From: CAYPEZ01 sp964409985
GTDB taxonomy: Bacteria > Patescibacteriota > Minisyncoccia > Phycocordibacterales > UBA6899
Direction: 5' to 3'
NCBI GenBank assembly: GCA_964409985.1
Contig: CAYPEZ010000001.1
Span: 1 to 43,425 of the forward strand
Length of the DNA stretch: 43,425 nucleotides
Shown piece by piece: positions 15,771 through 24,000 of this stretch. How positions within the stretch are numbered: the first letter of the stretch is position 1; every line of letters begins with the position of its first letter. A model generated the notes under the pieces. It searched no databases. It was not told the origin of the DNA and saw only the letters and a list, made by a program, of their open reading frames with translations. The position numbers were made by a program, and so were the translations under genes.

Positions 15771-16556
15771 TTAAAATTGGTTAACCACTCGAAGGTCACC
15801 GCTATACAGGAGCCGCACATCATCAATCCCCCACTTGAGCATTGCGATGCGATCAATCCCACCGCCGAAGGCGAAGCCTCGGTATTCTCGTGGGCTTATC
15901 CCTCCGTGTTCGAGAACTTTTGGGTGTACCATTCCTGCGCCCATGATTTCAATCCACCCTGTGCCCTTACACACACCGCAGCCTCCACCCTTACACTTCA
16001 CACACTCCATATCCACCTCGACACCAGGCTCAACGAATGGAAAGAAGCTTGTCCGCAGTCTCACGGTCGGGTTTCCTCCAAAGAGTCCAGCAAAGAGTCT
16101 TTCGAGAACTCCCTTTAACATCCCTAGCGAAGCATCCTTCCCCACATAGAGTCCTTCAATCTGGTGAAACTGCGTCTCATGCGTGGCATCTGTTGATTCA
16201 TTGCGGAACACTTTTCCTGGGACAAAGATGGCATATGGGGGCTTGATCCCCTTTGCGGATTGTTCTTTCATATACCGAATTTGCACCGATGAAGTGTGCG
16301 TACGGAGGAGAATTTTTTCCCCGGCTTTTTTTTGAAGTCCATACGCTGCTGTTGCAGACGCATCTGCCTTTACGAAAAATGTATCCTGCATATCTCGTGC
16401 GGGATGATCCTTGGGAACATTCAGGGCATCAAAATTATAGTACTCGGTCTCAAGCTCCGGACCATCCACTATAGAAAAACCCATATCATTTCCGATACGC
16501 GTAATCTCTCCAATAAGGTGAGTAATGGGGTGTAGGTGCCCCTGTTTTGGCTCCAT
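15771..16556 (-). CDS. pheS: Phenylalanine-tRNA ligase alpha subunit, short form
   Basis: This is the catalytic subunit of PheRS, 261 residues against about 330 usually. It begins at MEPKQGHLHPITHLIGEI, matching the start of the catalytic domain in normal PheS, so the N-terminal coiled-coil arm that contacts tRNA is missing. The catalytic core is complete: HPARDMQDTFF, motif 2 (VFRNESTDATHETQFHQIEG, R118) and motif 3 (GGGIDRIAM, 231-236). A four-cysteine insert (C185, C188, C193, C196) precedes WIEIMGAGMVHP and may bind zinc. The start is supported by TATACT 7 bases upstream. It is the first gene of the operon pheS-HIT-pheT-C39. Confidence 0.95.
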   Translation of the reverse strand: MEPKQGHLHPITHLIGEITRIGNDMGFSIVDGPELETEYYNFDALNVPKDHPARDMQDTFFVKADASATAAYGLQKKAGEKILLRTHTSSVQIRYMKEQSAKGIKPPYAIFVPGKVFRNESTDATHETQFHQIEGLYVGKDASLGMLKGVLERLFAGLFGGNPTVRLRTSFFPFVEPGVEVDMECVKCKGGGCGVCKGTGWIEIMGAGMVHPKVLEHGGISPREYRGFAFGGGIDRIAMLKWGIDDVRLLYSGDLRVVNQF

Positions 16557-16569
16557 GAGGGCTAGTATA
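16557..16569 (-). promoter_or_regulatory. Predicted leaderless promoter of pheS
   Basis: TATACT (16569-16564, minus strand) is 7 bases before the pheS ATG, and no Shine-Dalgarno is present. Transcription should begin at or within a base or two of the start codon. Confidence 0.6.
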
Positions 16570-16622
16570 CCACAGCAGTACTCACTCGAAAAAATATGAA
16601 TTTTTTAAAAAAATTCAGTGTA

Positions 16623-16760
16623 TCAAGTAGCAATAAACAAAACACATGAGGCAAGAAACAGCACAACCCCAAGACCAAAAACAAACTTGCATGTGTGACA
16701 AGGCTTCATGTCAAACTGTGAAAAATTTTTTCTTATAGAACGCACGTCAAGGGAACCCAT
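16623..16760 (-). CDS. Putative 45-residue single-pass membrane peptide
   Basis: The sequence begins MGSLDVRSIRKNFSQFDMK and contains CHTC, then a hydrophobic helix (VFGLGVVLFLASCVLFIA) and ends at the membrane. The ATG at 16760 has TATACT 8 bases upstream (minus 16774-16769), the same spacing as other start sites in this window, which supports it as a gene. An internal ATG at 16709 is the alternative. It lies between the tRNA-derived repeats and pheS. I recognise no family; coding status is moderately supported. Confidence 0.45.
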   Translation of the reverse strand: MGSLDVRSIRKNFSQFDMKPCHTCKFVFGLGVVLFLASCVLFIAT

Positions 16761-16794
16761 ACCAGTCAAGTATACTCTTTCTATAGGAGCACAC

Positions 16795-16818
16795 AAAAGG
16801 TCCCTTACGGGACCTTTT
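16795..16818 (-). terminator. Terminator in repeat copy 1
   Basis: AAAAGGTCCC-TTAC-GGGACCTTTT forms a perfect hairpin with A and T tracts, so it can act on either strand. It is identical to the terminators in the other two copies. Confidence 0.8.
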
Positions 16819-16844
16819 TTTGGAGCCGGAAGTCGGGCTTGGCG

Positions 16845-16944
16845 NNNNNNNNNNNNNNNNNNNNNNNNNNNNNNNNNNNNNNNNNNNNNNNNNNNNNNNN
16901 NNNNNNNNNNNNNNNNNNNNNNNNNNNNNNNNNNNNNNNNNNNN
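16845..16944. other. Assembly gap (100 N)
   Basis: One hundred N, a common placeholder length, sit between two identical repeat copies. The true size is unknown and could hold further repeat units. Confidence 0.95.
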
Positions 16945-16952
16945 GCACACAC

Positions 16953-16976
16953 AAAAGGTCCCTTACGGGACCTTTT
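16953..16976 (-). terminator. Terminator in repeat copy 2
   Basis: The same perfect GGTCCC/GGGACC hairpin with flanking A and T tracts, exactly 174 bp from copy 3. Confidence 0.8.
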
Positions 16977-17126
16977 TTTGGAGCCGGAAGTCGGGCTTGG
17001 CGCAGGTTACAAAATCGCTACGCTCATAAGTACCTGCTGCCCCGGCTCGCCATCCTGCGAAACGCAGGATATGGCTCCGCCCTTCAAGCCCTAGATTTCT
17101 TACAGAAATCTCCTTCCGGCACACAC

Positions 17127-17150
17127 AAAAGGTCCCTTACGGGACCTTTT
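17127..17150 (-). terminator. Terminator of the tRNA-Thr gene
   Basis: GGTCCC-GTAA-GGGACC followed by TTTT on the minus strand begins 2 bases after the encoded CCA end of tRNA-Thr. Confidence 0.88.
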
Positions 17151-17152
17151 TT

Positions 17153-17228
17153 TGGAGCCGGAAGTCGGGCTTGAACCGACGACCTACGGTTTACAAAACC
17201 GTTGCTCTACCAACTGAGCTATTCCGGC
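17153..17228 (-). tRNA. tRNA-Thr (anticodon UGU)
   Basis: A complete cloverleaf on the minus strand. The acceptor GCCGGAA pairs with TTCCGGC. The D arm contains AGCTCAGTTGGTAGAGC, the anticodon stem-loop is ACGGT-TTTGTAA-ACCGT (anticodon TGT, reads ACA), and the T arm contains GGTTCAAGCC. The discriminator is T and CCA is encoded in the gene. The UCCA end fits the UGGA bulge of the thrS T-box. Confidence 0.96.
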
Positions 17229-17275
17229 ATATATCAGTCGAGGCCAAGAAAGCCCTAAGAGACCTGATATATATA
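17229..17275 (-). promoter_or_regulatory. Inverted repeat and likely promoter before tRNA-Thr
   Basis: ATATATCAG (17229-17237) and CTGATATAT (17264-17272) are perfect inverted repeats, one touching the mature tRNA 5' end. The transcribed leader could form a hairpin next to the RNase P site. The TATATAT run at the distal arm may be the -10 box. Confidence 0.5.
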
Positions 17276-17324
17276 CCACATTTCCCTACGAGATGGTACT
17301 CCCTGCTGCCTAGGAGGTTTTGCA

Positions 17325-20174
17325 CTAGTTCTCGATATATTTAATCGCTGGTCGCACGCCCTGTCCAGTAATTGGAACAGATACATTATCGATGCCTCCC
17401 ATACCACCAGAGAAAATAAGTGTTGCATTAAATGTTCTTACAGCATCTGGAGTAAATCTCAGATTGAGTTCTTGCGAAGCCCCAGGACCCGCAGGAAATG
17501 CGAGTGGCACCGGACAGCCTCCTGGGAGACACGTGAAGTATGCAGCATCAGCGCCAACAATTTGCGCATTTGGTGTACCTAAGCTCACCGCATCATTGTT
17601 CGTAAATGTTGTAGCTTTATCCTTTGATTTATTGACCACAACCTTTCCAAAATTAATTGACGCAGGAACATCAAAGTCTGCTGGATAGTCTGTCCCTACC
17701 CCGCTCATCGTCAACCGAAACGGTAGTGGATACCCCGTGGCATTAATGAAAATATCTTGCCAATACGGAATTGCGGCATCAGGATCAAAGAAAAGTGTAA
17801 ATTGCACAGATCCGTGCGCAGGAATGTTCGTCACACCACCCGGCTCACCAAATGGAGGGGCAGCAGGGGTAAACGACACAAAAGAGGGTGCAGAGCCATT
17901 GTTCACAATATCAATTTGCTTGGTTTTGGCTCCCGAATGAATGTCCTGTGTACCGAAATTAAGTGCGCCACTTCCTGAACCAAGAGGAAAGATAAATACT
18001 GGTGGTGGAGCACTAGGATTAGGAACCTCAACACTGAGATCTGGAGATGTTGTTCCACATCCTTCGATATGAATAACAACTGATGGACCACCAGAGTATC
18101 CATTTGTCGTTATGGTCACGTCCTTGGAGAGACACCCCCCTGCTTGCGGATCGAATGTAATGTTGTAGCTTTGATCCCCGAGCGGAGCGATGTCGGGCGT
18201 GTTGTCAGCGTCTGCAGGAGCGGTAAAATCTGCGGTTGCAATAGCAGGATAGCTGACAGACAAAGGCATGTTGCCATCGTTAAAAAGTGCAACTGTCCTC
18301 GTAATCGACGAACCAACAGCAACTGAACCCAGGTCAACTGTCCAATTTCCTGGTCCAGTATTTGTTACAGACACAGGAGGATTTACAGAGCCAGGAAGAA
18401 CATCGAGAACAGGGCTATTATCGTAGACATCAGTAGCAAAGCGTAGTTGCACAGGGTCAGTCCCCCCTATGAGAGGAGAAACATTGTCGACATCTATAGT
18501 GACTGGAGCATCCACAACAGGAGCAGCTGATGGGGTGAATTCGATGGTGACGTTCGCAGTGCTGTTTGGGGGGATGTTCGCCCCTACGCATCCACTCGTA
18601 CATTGATAATATCCGGACACGGCTCCGGGAACATTGACTTGATACGAGAGAGGAGAGGAGCCGATATTCTTGATAGTGAAGTCCCTTTGAGTTGGCCCTG
18701 CGACGGACTTATCAAAACTTCCAAGATTTATTTGATATGGGCTTGCTGCATCTGTTGGAACACGTACACCATCAGCAACAGAGTACACTTCGAGTACCGC
18801 CGGGCCGCCAGGGACGTTCCATGCGACGCAATGCGCATTCAGTGTAGTCGGGTTTGGTGGAACCTCGTACCCAACGAATGTTTCATTGTTATCGTATGCT
18901 TCAACATCTTTATTACAATACATTTCCGCAGAAACACTGGGAACATTTGTTACGCCAAAGAATGGCAGATATCCCACAGGGAGCATTTCACGAATACGGA
19001 AACCACCACCTGACATAGTCGCAGGATTGTAAGGAACGAATTGTGTGAGTAGTCCCGATCCATTGGTAAATCCGAGCGTATTCCATCCATAGGCTCCACC
19101 CACGGGACCAGTGACCGTGTTCCAGTCTGGGGGATATGTCGTATTGTCGTCTCCCCACTCAAACCCGACTCCAGACTGATAATGACAGTGTGCCGCATTC
19201 ACAGGATTCGCCATAAAGCTTGACGCTGTGGTCGGAGTAATGTCAGCTCCACCGGCTCGGTTAGGCAAATATGATTCATCGTCACACTCAATCGCAGTAA
19301 CATTGACGGTGTATCCTGGACTCCCTCCTGATTCTTGAAGACACACTCCGTCGAACTTCGTGGTTGATCCACCATTACTCTCTGCTCTCACCCTCACTTG
19401 TGTTGCGCCTACGGGAGCGACCTCGGACGTCGTGTATTGAGTGATATATGGAGGAGTGAAATCCGTGTCCACATCATAGTCGATTGGCACTACCTGCGAG
19501 GGGCCAACGACACTCCCTCCCGCATCGAGAAACTCTAGGTATACAGCTTCGTCATCTGCGGGATTATGTGTCCCCCCCCAGAAACTGAGGCTGTACGTCG
19601 CTCCTGGAGTCGCTGGGACGGTCTGAGAGACTCCCCCGTTCAAAAGGAATGCGAGCCTCTGGCCGAATGCCTGCCAAATACCAGGCTCACCAGGAGGTGT
19701 ATTCATGTACGTGGCTCCACCAATGACGGTCCAGTGTGGCCAGAACCATCCCGCATCTTCAAAATCGGGATTCTGAAGGAGATTCCCAGGGCAAGACAAT
19801 GCTGGACCACTGAAAGTCTCCGTCTGACAGCTTTGCGTACACCCATCACCATTGATGCCATTCCCGTCGTCACACATCTCCGGAGCTTCAACGATGGTAT
19901 TCCCACAGACGGCTAGTGGAAGAGGAAGAGCAGCGGGACCGCAAATCACAATGTGTCTGTTGTTTGCTCCACAAGAATTATAGGCCATGGGCGAGCAGCA
20001 TGACGGGTGATCAAATACGTTCTGGGTGTACGAACAGCTATTTGGAAATGGGTCAGTGAAGGCGACTTCCCCGTCATTGAGGCACAGCGCACTTGAAACA
20101 AATGGAGCAAAAAAACCCAAGCACATAAGTGTGAGCGCAAAGAGACGGAGTGCTGTGCTTGAAATATATTTCAT
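17325..20174 (-). CDS. Large secreted Cys-rich / HYDIN-like repeat surface protein (module copy 2)
   Basis: The 949-residue protein begins with a signal peptide (MKYISSTALRLFALTLMCLG...SSA). Residues 31-80 are a Cys-rich block (CLNDG.VAFTDPFPNSCSYT...) almost identical to one in the 1015-residue paralog. Next come one DUF4215-type motif (about 89-117, EMCDDGNGINGDGC) and a carbohydrate-binding-like beta domain (about 130-285, NLLQNPDFEDAGW...). The C-terminal half has repeated immunoglobulin-like domains of the HYDIN/ASPM-SPD2 type, with alternating GSVAVGSS, NNG and TFDP-style motifs. I see no C-terminal anchor, so attachment may rely on the transmembrane protein encoded just upstream (44-bp gap). 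The function is unknown; adhesion or envelope structure is likely. Confidence 0.85.
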   Translation of the reverse strand: MKYISSTALRLFALTLMCLGFFAPFVSSALCLNDGEVAFTDPFPNSCSYTQNVFDHPSCCSPMAYNSCGANNRHIVICGPAALPLPLAVCGNTIVEAPEMCDDGNGINGDGCTQSCQTETFSGPALSCPGNLLQNPDFEDAGWFWPHWTVIGGATYMNTPPGEPGIWQAFGQRLAFLLNGGVSQTVPATPGATYSLSFWGGTHNPADDEAVYLEFLDAGGSVVGPSQVVPIDYDVDTDFTPPYITQYTTSEVAPVGATQVRVRAESNGGSTTKFDGVCLQESGGSPGYTVNVTAIECDDESYLPNRAGGADITPTTASSFMANPVNAAHCHYQSGVGFEWGDDNTTYPPDWNTVTGPVGGAYGWNTLGFTNGSGLLTQFVPYNPATMSGGGFRIREMLPVGYLPFFGVTNVPSVSAEMYCNKDVEAYDNNETFVGYEVPPNPTTLNAHCVAWNVPGGPAVLEVYSVADGVRVPTDAASPYQINLGSFDKSVAGPTQRDFTIKNIGSSPLSYQVNVPGAVSGYYQCTSGCVGANIPPNSTANVTIEFTPSAAPVVDAPVTIDVDNVSPLIGGTDPVQLRFATDVYDNSPVLDVLPGSVNPPVSVTNTGPGNWTVDLGSVAVGSSITRTVALFNDGNMPLSVSYPAIATADFTAPADADNTPDIAPLGDQSYNITFDPQAGGCLSKDVTITTNGYSGGPSVVIHIEGCGTTSPDLSVEVPNPSAPPPVFIFPLGSGSGALNFGTQDIHSGAKTKQIDIVNNGSAPSFVSFTPAAPPFGEPGGVTNIPAHGSVQFTLFFDPDAAIPYWQDIFINATGYPLPFRLTMSGVGTDYPADFDVPASINFGKVVVNKSKDKATTFTNNDAVSLGTPNAQIVGADAAYFTCLPGGCPVPLAFPAGPGASQELNLRFTPDAVRTFNATLIFSGGMGGIDNVSVPITGQGVRPAIKYIEN
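19941..20085. repeat. 145-bp duplicated segment, copy A
   Basis: This DNA (Cys-rich block of the 949-residue protein) matches 23462-23606 with only about 9 differences by eye (about 94% identity), whereas the rest of the two genes differs far more. Confidence 0.85.
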
Positions 20175-20218
20175 ACTGATTGTGGTTTATTTGGAATTCG
20201 TTGGGATGCCTATCTATG

Positions 20219-20947
20219 CTATTCCTTATTGCTTACAACTGGGTTTACTATGGATACAGGGATGTAAAGAAGGAGAGACTGGTTATTAGCACGCGCAAGG
20301 CAGTATTCGGCTTTATGTTTCTTCTGACACAGAAGATCAGTCGGGGTACACACAAGGCGGCAACTTTCTACGGCATCAAAACCGAGGCCGACCTGGTTTC
20401 CGAGTGACGAGCGTTTGGGTGTAAACGAGAATGTCCCCTGGTATCCTTTATCTCCCTTCGTTTGCCGTGCATCAACTGATACAGAGCCTATTTCCTTTCC
20501 ACCAGACAACAGCCGGACACGTCCAAACCATCCACTAGGAATCTCGTATCTTCCAGATATCGGGGGAAGGTCTTCGTTGACTTGTTCTTTGTTTGGAGGT
20601 GTCCATGTGAGAATCTTTGGAGTTACTGCCTCTGACTTTTCTGTCGGAATAAGCGCTGTCCCCACTGACGCTGCCGCATAGAGTGCTTGTATTCGTTGTC
20701 CAAATTCAGGTTGCACAACAAGGGGTGCGTTCTCATCAAGCACCGCCTGCACTACTGTAATTTCTCCTTGTTGTGTACCTGGTTTTGTCAGCAATCCAAA
20801 AACAAACATCGCAAAAAGAAGAATGATGACTCCGAGAAGATACATCCATTTTTTAGGAATGTGCGGCTTCCCTTCTTGACCCTGACGGTCAAGTTCCTTG
20901 CGAAGGTCTGCGACATCTTTCTCCACTATTGGCATGGTTTCGTCCAT
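20219..20947 (-). CDS. Single-pass membrane protein, partner of the secreted protein (module copy 2)
   Basis: The 242-residue protein starts at ATG 20947, chosen because TATACT lies exactly 9 bases upstream (20962-20957); the frame is open to 20998. It has an N-terminal cytoplasmic coil (EKDVADLRKELDRQG), one helix (YLLGVIILLFAMFVFGLL) and an outer domain. It is clearly paralogous to the protein at 24074-25108: shared blocks include TWTP, a YEIP.GWF motif, an EIGS...DAR motif and a DAV..CRLVC.P cysteine block. The paralog has about 100 extra C-terminal residues. The family is unrecognised. It probably anchors or assembles the secreted protein encoded next. Confidence 0.78.
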   Translation of the reverse strand: MDETMPIVEKDVADLRKELDRQGQEGKPHIPKKWMYLLGVIILLFAMFVFGLLTKPGTQQGEITVVQAVLDENAPLVVQPEFGQRIQALYAAASVGTALIPTEKSEAVTPKILTWTPPNKEQVNEDLPPISGRYEIPSGWFGRVRLLSGGKEIGSVSVDARQTKGDKGYQGTFSFTPKRSSLGNQVGLGFDAVESCRLVCTPTDLLCQKKHKAEYCLARANNQSLLLYIPVSIVNPVVSNKE

Positions 20948-20962
20948 CTGGTCTAAAGTATA
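20948..20962 (-). promoter_or_regulatory. Predicted leaderless promoter of module copy 2
   Basis: TATACT followed by 9 bases and ATG, with no ribosome site. The paralogous module has the same hexamer and the same 9-base spacing at 25118-25123. Confidence 0.55.
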
Positions 20963-21013
20963 CCTTAATGAAGTGCTCTTGGATCGCTTTGTCCACACAT
21001 GACATTTCTTCTA

Positions 21014-24000
21014 CTATCTTTCTTCATATCGAATAACTGGCTGAATTCCCGTTCCGGTCAGTATAATAGGCCCAGGATCAACCATTCCTACATTAATCAC
21101 ATCAAGCTGAAGAGTTCCACTGTACGCTCCAACCATCGTTGGTGTAAATCTCAGAGTAAATGTTCGGGTTTCATTTTGATTCAGCGTGAATGGAGCCCCA
21201 CAATTTGCTGAAACACACGTAAAGGCTGCATTCCCCAGCGGATTTCCAAGACCTGAAAAACTCAGTGGACGAGAATCAAGAGAGCGAATAGTGATGTCAA
21301 GTTCTTTTGTTTTTGATAGAACAACCCTCCCAAACGGAAATGGGTCAGGAACATCTAGTGATGGAGGATTGACAAATCCTCTCCCGTTGGTGAACACGGT
21401 AAAGTTTGGACCTATGCCCGAAGCATCCAGTATGATAGATCCACTATTTATTCCAGGAGGAAGATCGGGGTCAAAAGTCACCACAAAATCTCCCGAGCCA
21501 TTCGCAGGAATATTGAGTAATGGTGGGGCCACCACAAAGGCAGCATTATTTGATGCTGCGGTAACTGTCGTTGGAATTCCTGCAACATCAGTGATAGAAA
21601 TACGTTTTTGCTCTATCGGACCTAAATATATTTCTTGGTCGTTAAATGGCAGGTTTGCATTCCCATTACCCCACGATCGAGAACCTTGCCCCTCTGGAGT
21701 AACATCGAGGTCGGGAGAAGCATTCCCCGCCCCCTTAACGACGATACGAATATCCCCAGATGGGCCAAAATTTGCGGCATCTGCGTCAATAATAAGCACA
21801 TCGCTAAACGGTCTCGGCGCCGAGGGTCGAAATTCGACCGTGATGAGATGTGGAGCCCCCCAGGGGTTCACGCTCACATTACCAGACCCTATGGTGGTAA
21901 ATGTCCCAGAAATATTTGTATAGCTTCCTGTAAGAAGTGCATCACCAGTATTCGTGATACCAATCTCTTGCGTATAGACCCCACCGATAGGACGGGATCC
22001 AAAATCAAGTTCAAAATTATTTGAAAATGGGTTGGTCACTGGGACGGGCCCACTTGACCCCACTCCAGCGAGAGACCCTCCGGAGACAAGCGCATCCATG
22101 TTTACCCTCACTGGGTCATCTCCACTTGTCGCGCCACCAGTCGTATTATCAAACACAATCGTTGCGGGTCGATTCCCTGGAATACTTGGATCGGGGTCGA
22201 AGATCACTCGACACACACGAACGTCTCCAGAAACAATCGGACTTCCTCCTCCACATCCATCACTCGTTTGTGGAGCTAGTGTATACCCAGCGGCACCTCC
22301 TCCTTGAATGAACACATCAAACGTCATAGGTGTCAGCGTAAGATTGCGCACAACAAAGTCATATGCTCGAGACACAGCGTTGGGATTAAGCGCCCCGATA
22401 TTTACATCATGAGGATCAGAAATCACACCCCATCCAACTTGCTCTACTTGGAGCTCAGTAGCGGGAGCTGCGCTCACAGAACCATCAACTCCTATCCATA
22501 ATGTATTTGCCCCACTAACCATGATTGAACCTGAGAGAGGACCGGAGAAAGATCCCGGGCCAGCTGTATACGTCACATCAATCGTTTGAGTTCCTCCCAC
22601 AGGATCAACCGTAGTAAAGACAGGACTGAATGTCATCGTCCCACCTGAAAGACTTGCGCCACCAGGAGGAGAAAAAGTGATGTCCGCTGGCAATCCGCCG
22701 TTGTTTGTTATCGTGACAGAGACTGTTCTACTCCCACCAATAGCGACAATGCCAAAATCAATACTGGACGGACCAGAAATATCTGGAGGAGTTGGGAGAC
22801 TGCACGATGCTGTCCATCCCCCACTTTGCCCACCACACTGCCATCGATACGCTGAGGATGTGTCTGAAACATCAGCAAACGAACCTGCTGCGCATGTGTT
22901 GAGAGATCCCCCACAAGAACCATCAACGGGAATAACTGGGATAGGAGCACTGCAGTACGCATCTGATCCGCCTTGACCAAGACACACCCATCGATAATTC
23001 GATGCGTCATCCGCAATATCACTGAGTGCACCCGCAATACACGAATTATTTCCTGCTCCACACTGGCCATTCGATGAACAGAGTGCGGGAGGAGGGTTGC
23101 ACATTGGGCTTCCTTGCCACATAAAATCTCCATTTGAACATACTGTTGGCAGAATACTGTTGTTGTCTTGGCACACACGGTACATGCCCCCACCTAGATT
23201 GATGACATACGCATTTGTAAAATCTGAGCCCTGCCAATATCCAGCAGAAGAGGCACAATCTGAGATAATGGAGTTCGCAAATCCACCCCCTGGTAGCGTG
23301 CATCCCCCGATGGGCCCGACAACTTCGTTTGTGCATACATTTGAACACCCATCACCACTTGATGTATTCCCATCATCACACTGCTCTCCAGACTCAACGG
23401 CCCAGTTTCCACAGACAGCACCTGGTGGTGGCGGGGGTGGAGGCGTCATAGGATTAGGGCCACAAATCACAATGTGCCTATTGTTTACTCCGCAAGAATT
23501 ATAGGCCATGGGCGAGCAGCATGACGGGTAATCAAATACGTTCTGGGTGTATGAACAGCTATTTGGAAATGGGTCAGTGAAGGCGACTGCCCCGTCATTA
23601 AGACATGACGGAGGTGGTGGAGGTGGGGGTGAAACAGCCTCAATAGTACATACTCCAGAGCAACCATCCCCTCCCCACGTGTTCCCATCATCACACTGCT
23701 CTCCAGACTCAACGGCCCAGTTTCCACAGACAGCACCTGGTGGTGGCGGGGGTGGAGGTGGCAGACCCGGAAGACAGTCGTACTCGTGCCACATCACAAC
23801 ATCTATTTGCATGTCTGCTATAGAAGTCACACATGATGACCCTTCAAAATTACATGATGAATCTGGAGGAGTCCCGAATGTACCAACAACGCCGTCATAC
23901 CAAGGACAAAGTGGGGAATTAAACCCAGGAAACGTTTGTCCTAAATAATCGATCCAAACTTGTGGGTTTGGTCCAGAAAGAACTCCTGCTGTTGCTATGG

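Larger units (their letters stand above)
16789..17171 (-). repeat. Tandem repeats made from the tRNA-Thr 3' end plus terminator (about 174-bp unit)
   Basis: Three copies (16789-16844, 16945-17002, 17119-17171) share the last ~20 bases of tRNA-Thr including CCA, then a terminator hairpin and a GTGTGTGC-like tail. Only the third copy continues into a whole tRNA; the others diverge after the shared TCGGGCTTG (plus strand). The distance between copies two and three is 174 bp. A 100-N gap follows copy one, as expected if a longer array collapsed in assembly. This stretch of more than 300 bases holds no convincing gene apart from the tRNA. Confidence 0.85.

Noticed and set aside
16708..17174. Open frames crossing the 100-N gap on both strands
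   Set aside because: They exist only because N codons are read through and consist of the tRNA-derived repeats and terminators.
16789..17228. Integrated phage or genomic island with att sites
   Set aside because: The repeated tRNA ends look like attachment sites, but there is no integrase or phage gene between or beside them; a tandem repeat array fits better.
18603..19013. Longish open frames opposite the large surface protein genes
   Set aside because: They are antisense shadows of strongly biased coding sequence, with no ribosome site, promoter or recognisable domain.
21186..21923. 245-residue plus-strand open frame
   Set aside because: It is opposite the 1015-residue surface protein, whose signal peptide and domains are clear; the antisense product is Pro/Ser-rich, as expected from the reverse complement.
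23367..23758. CRISPR array
   Set aside because: Only two long repeats exist; they are coding and there are no cas genes.
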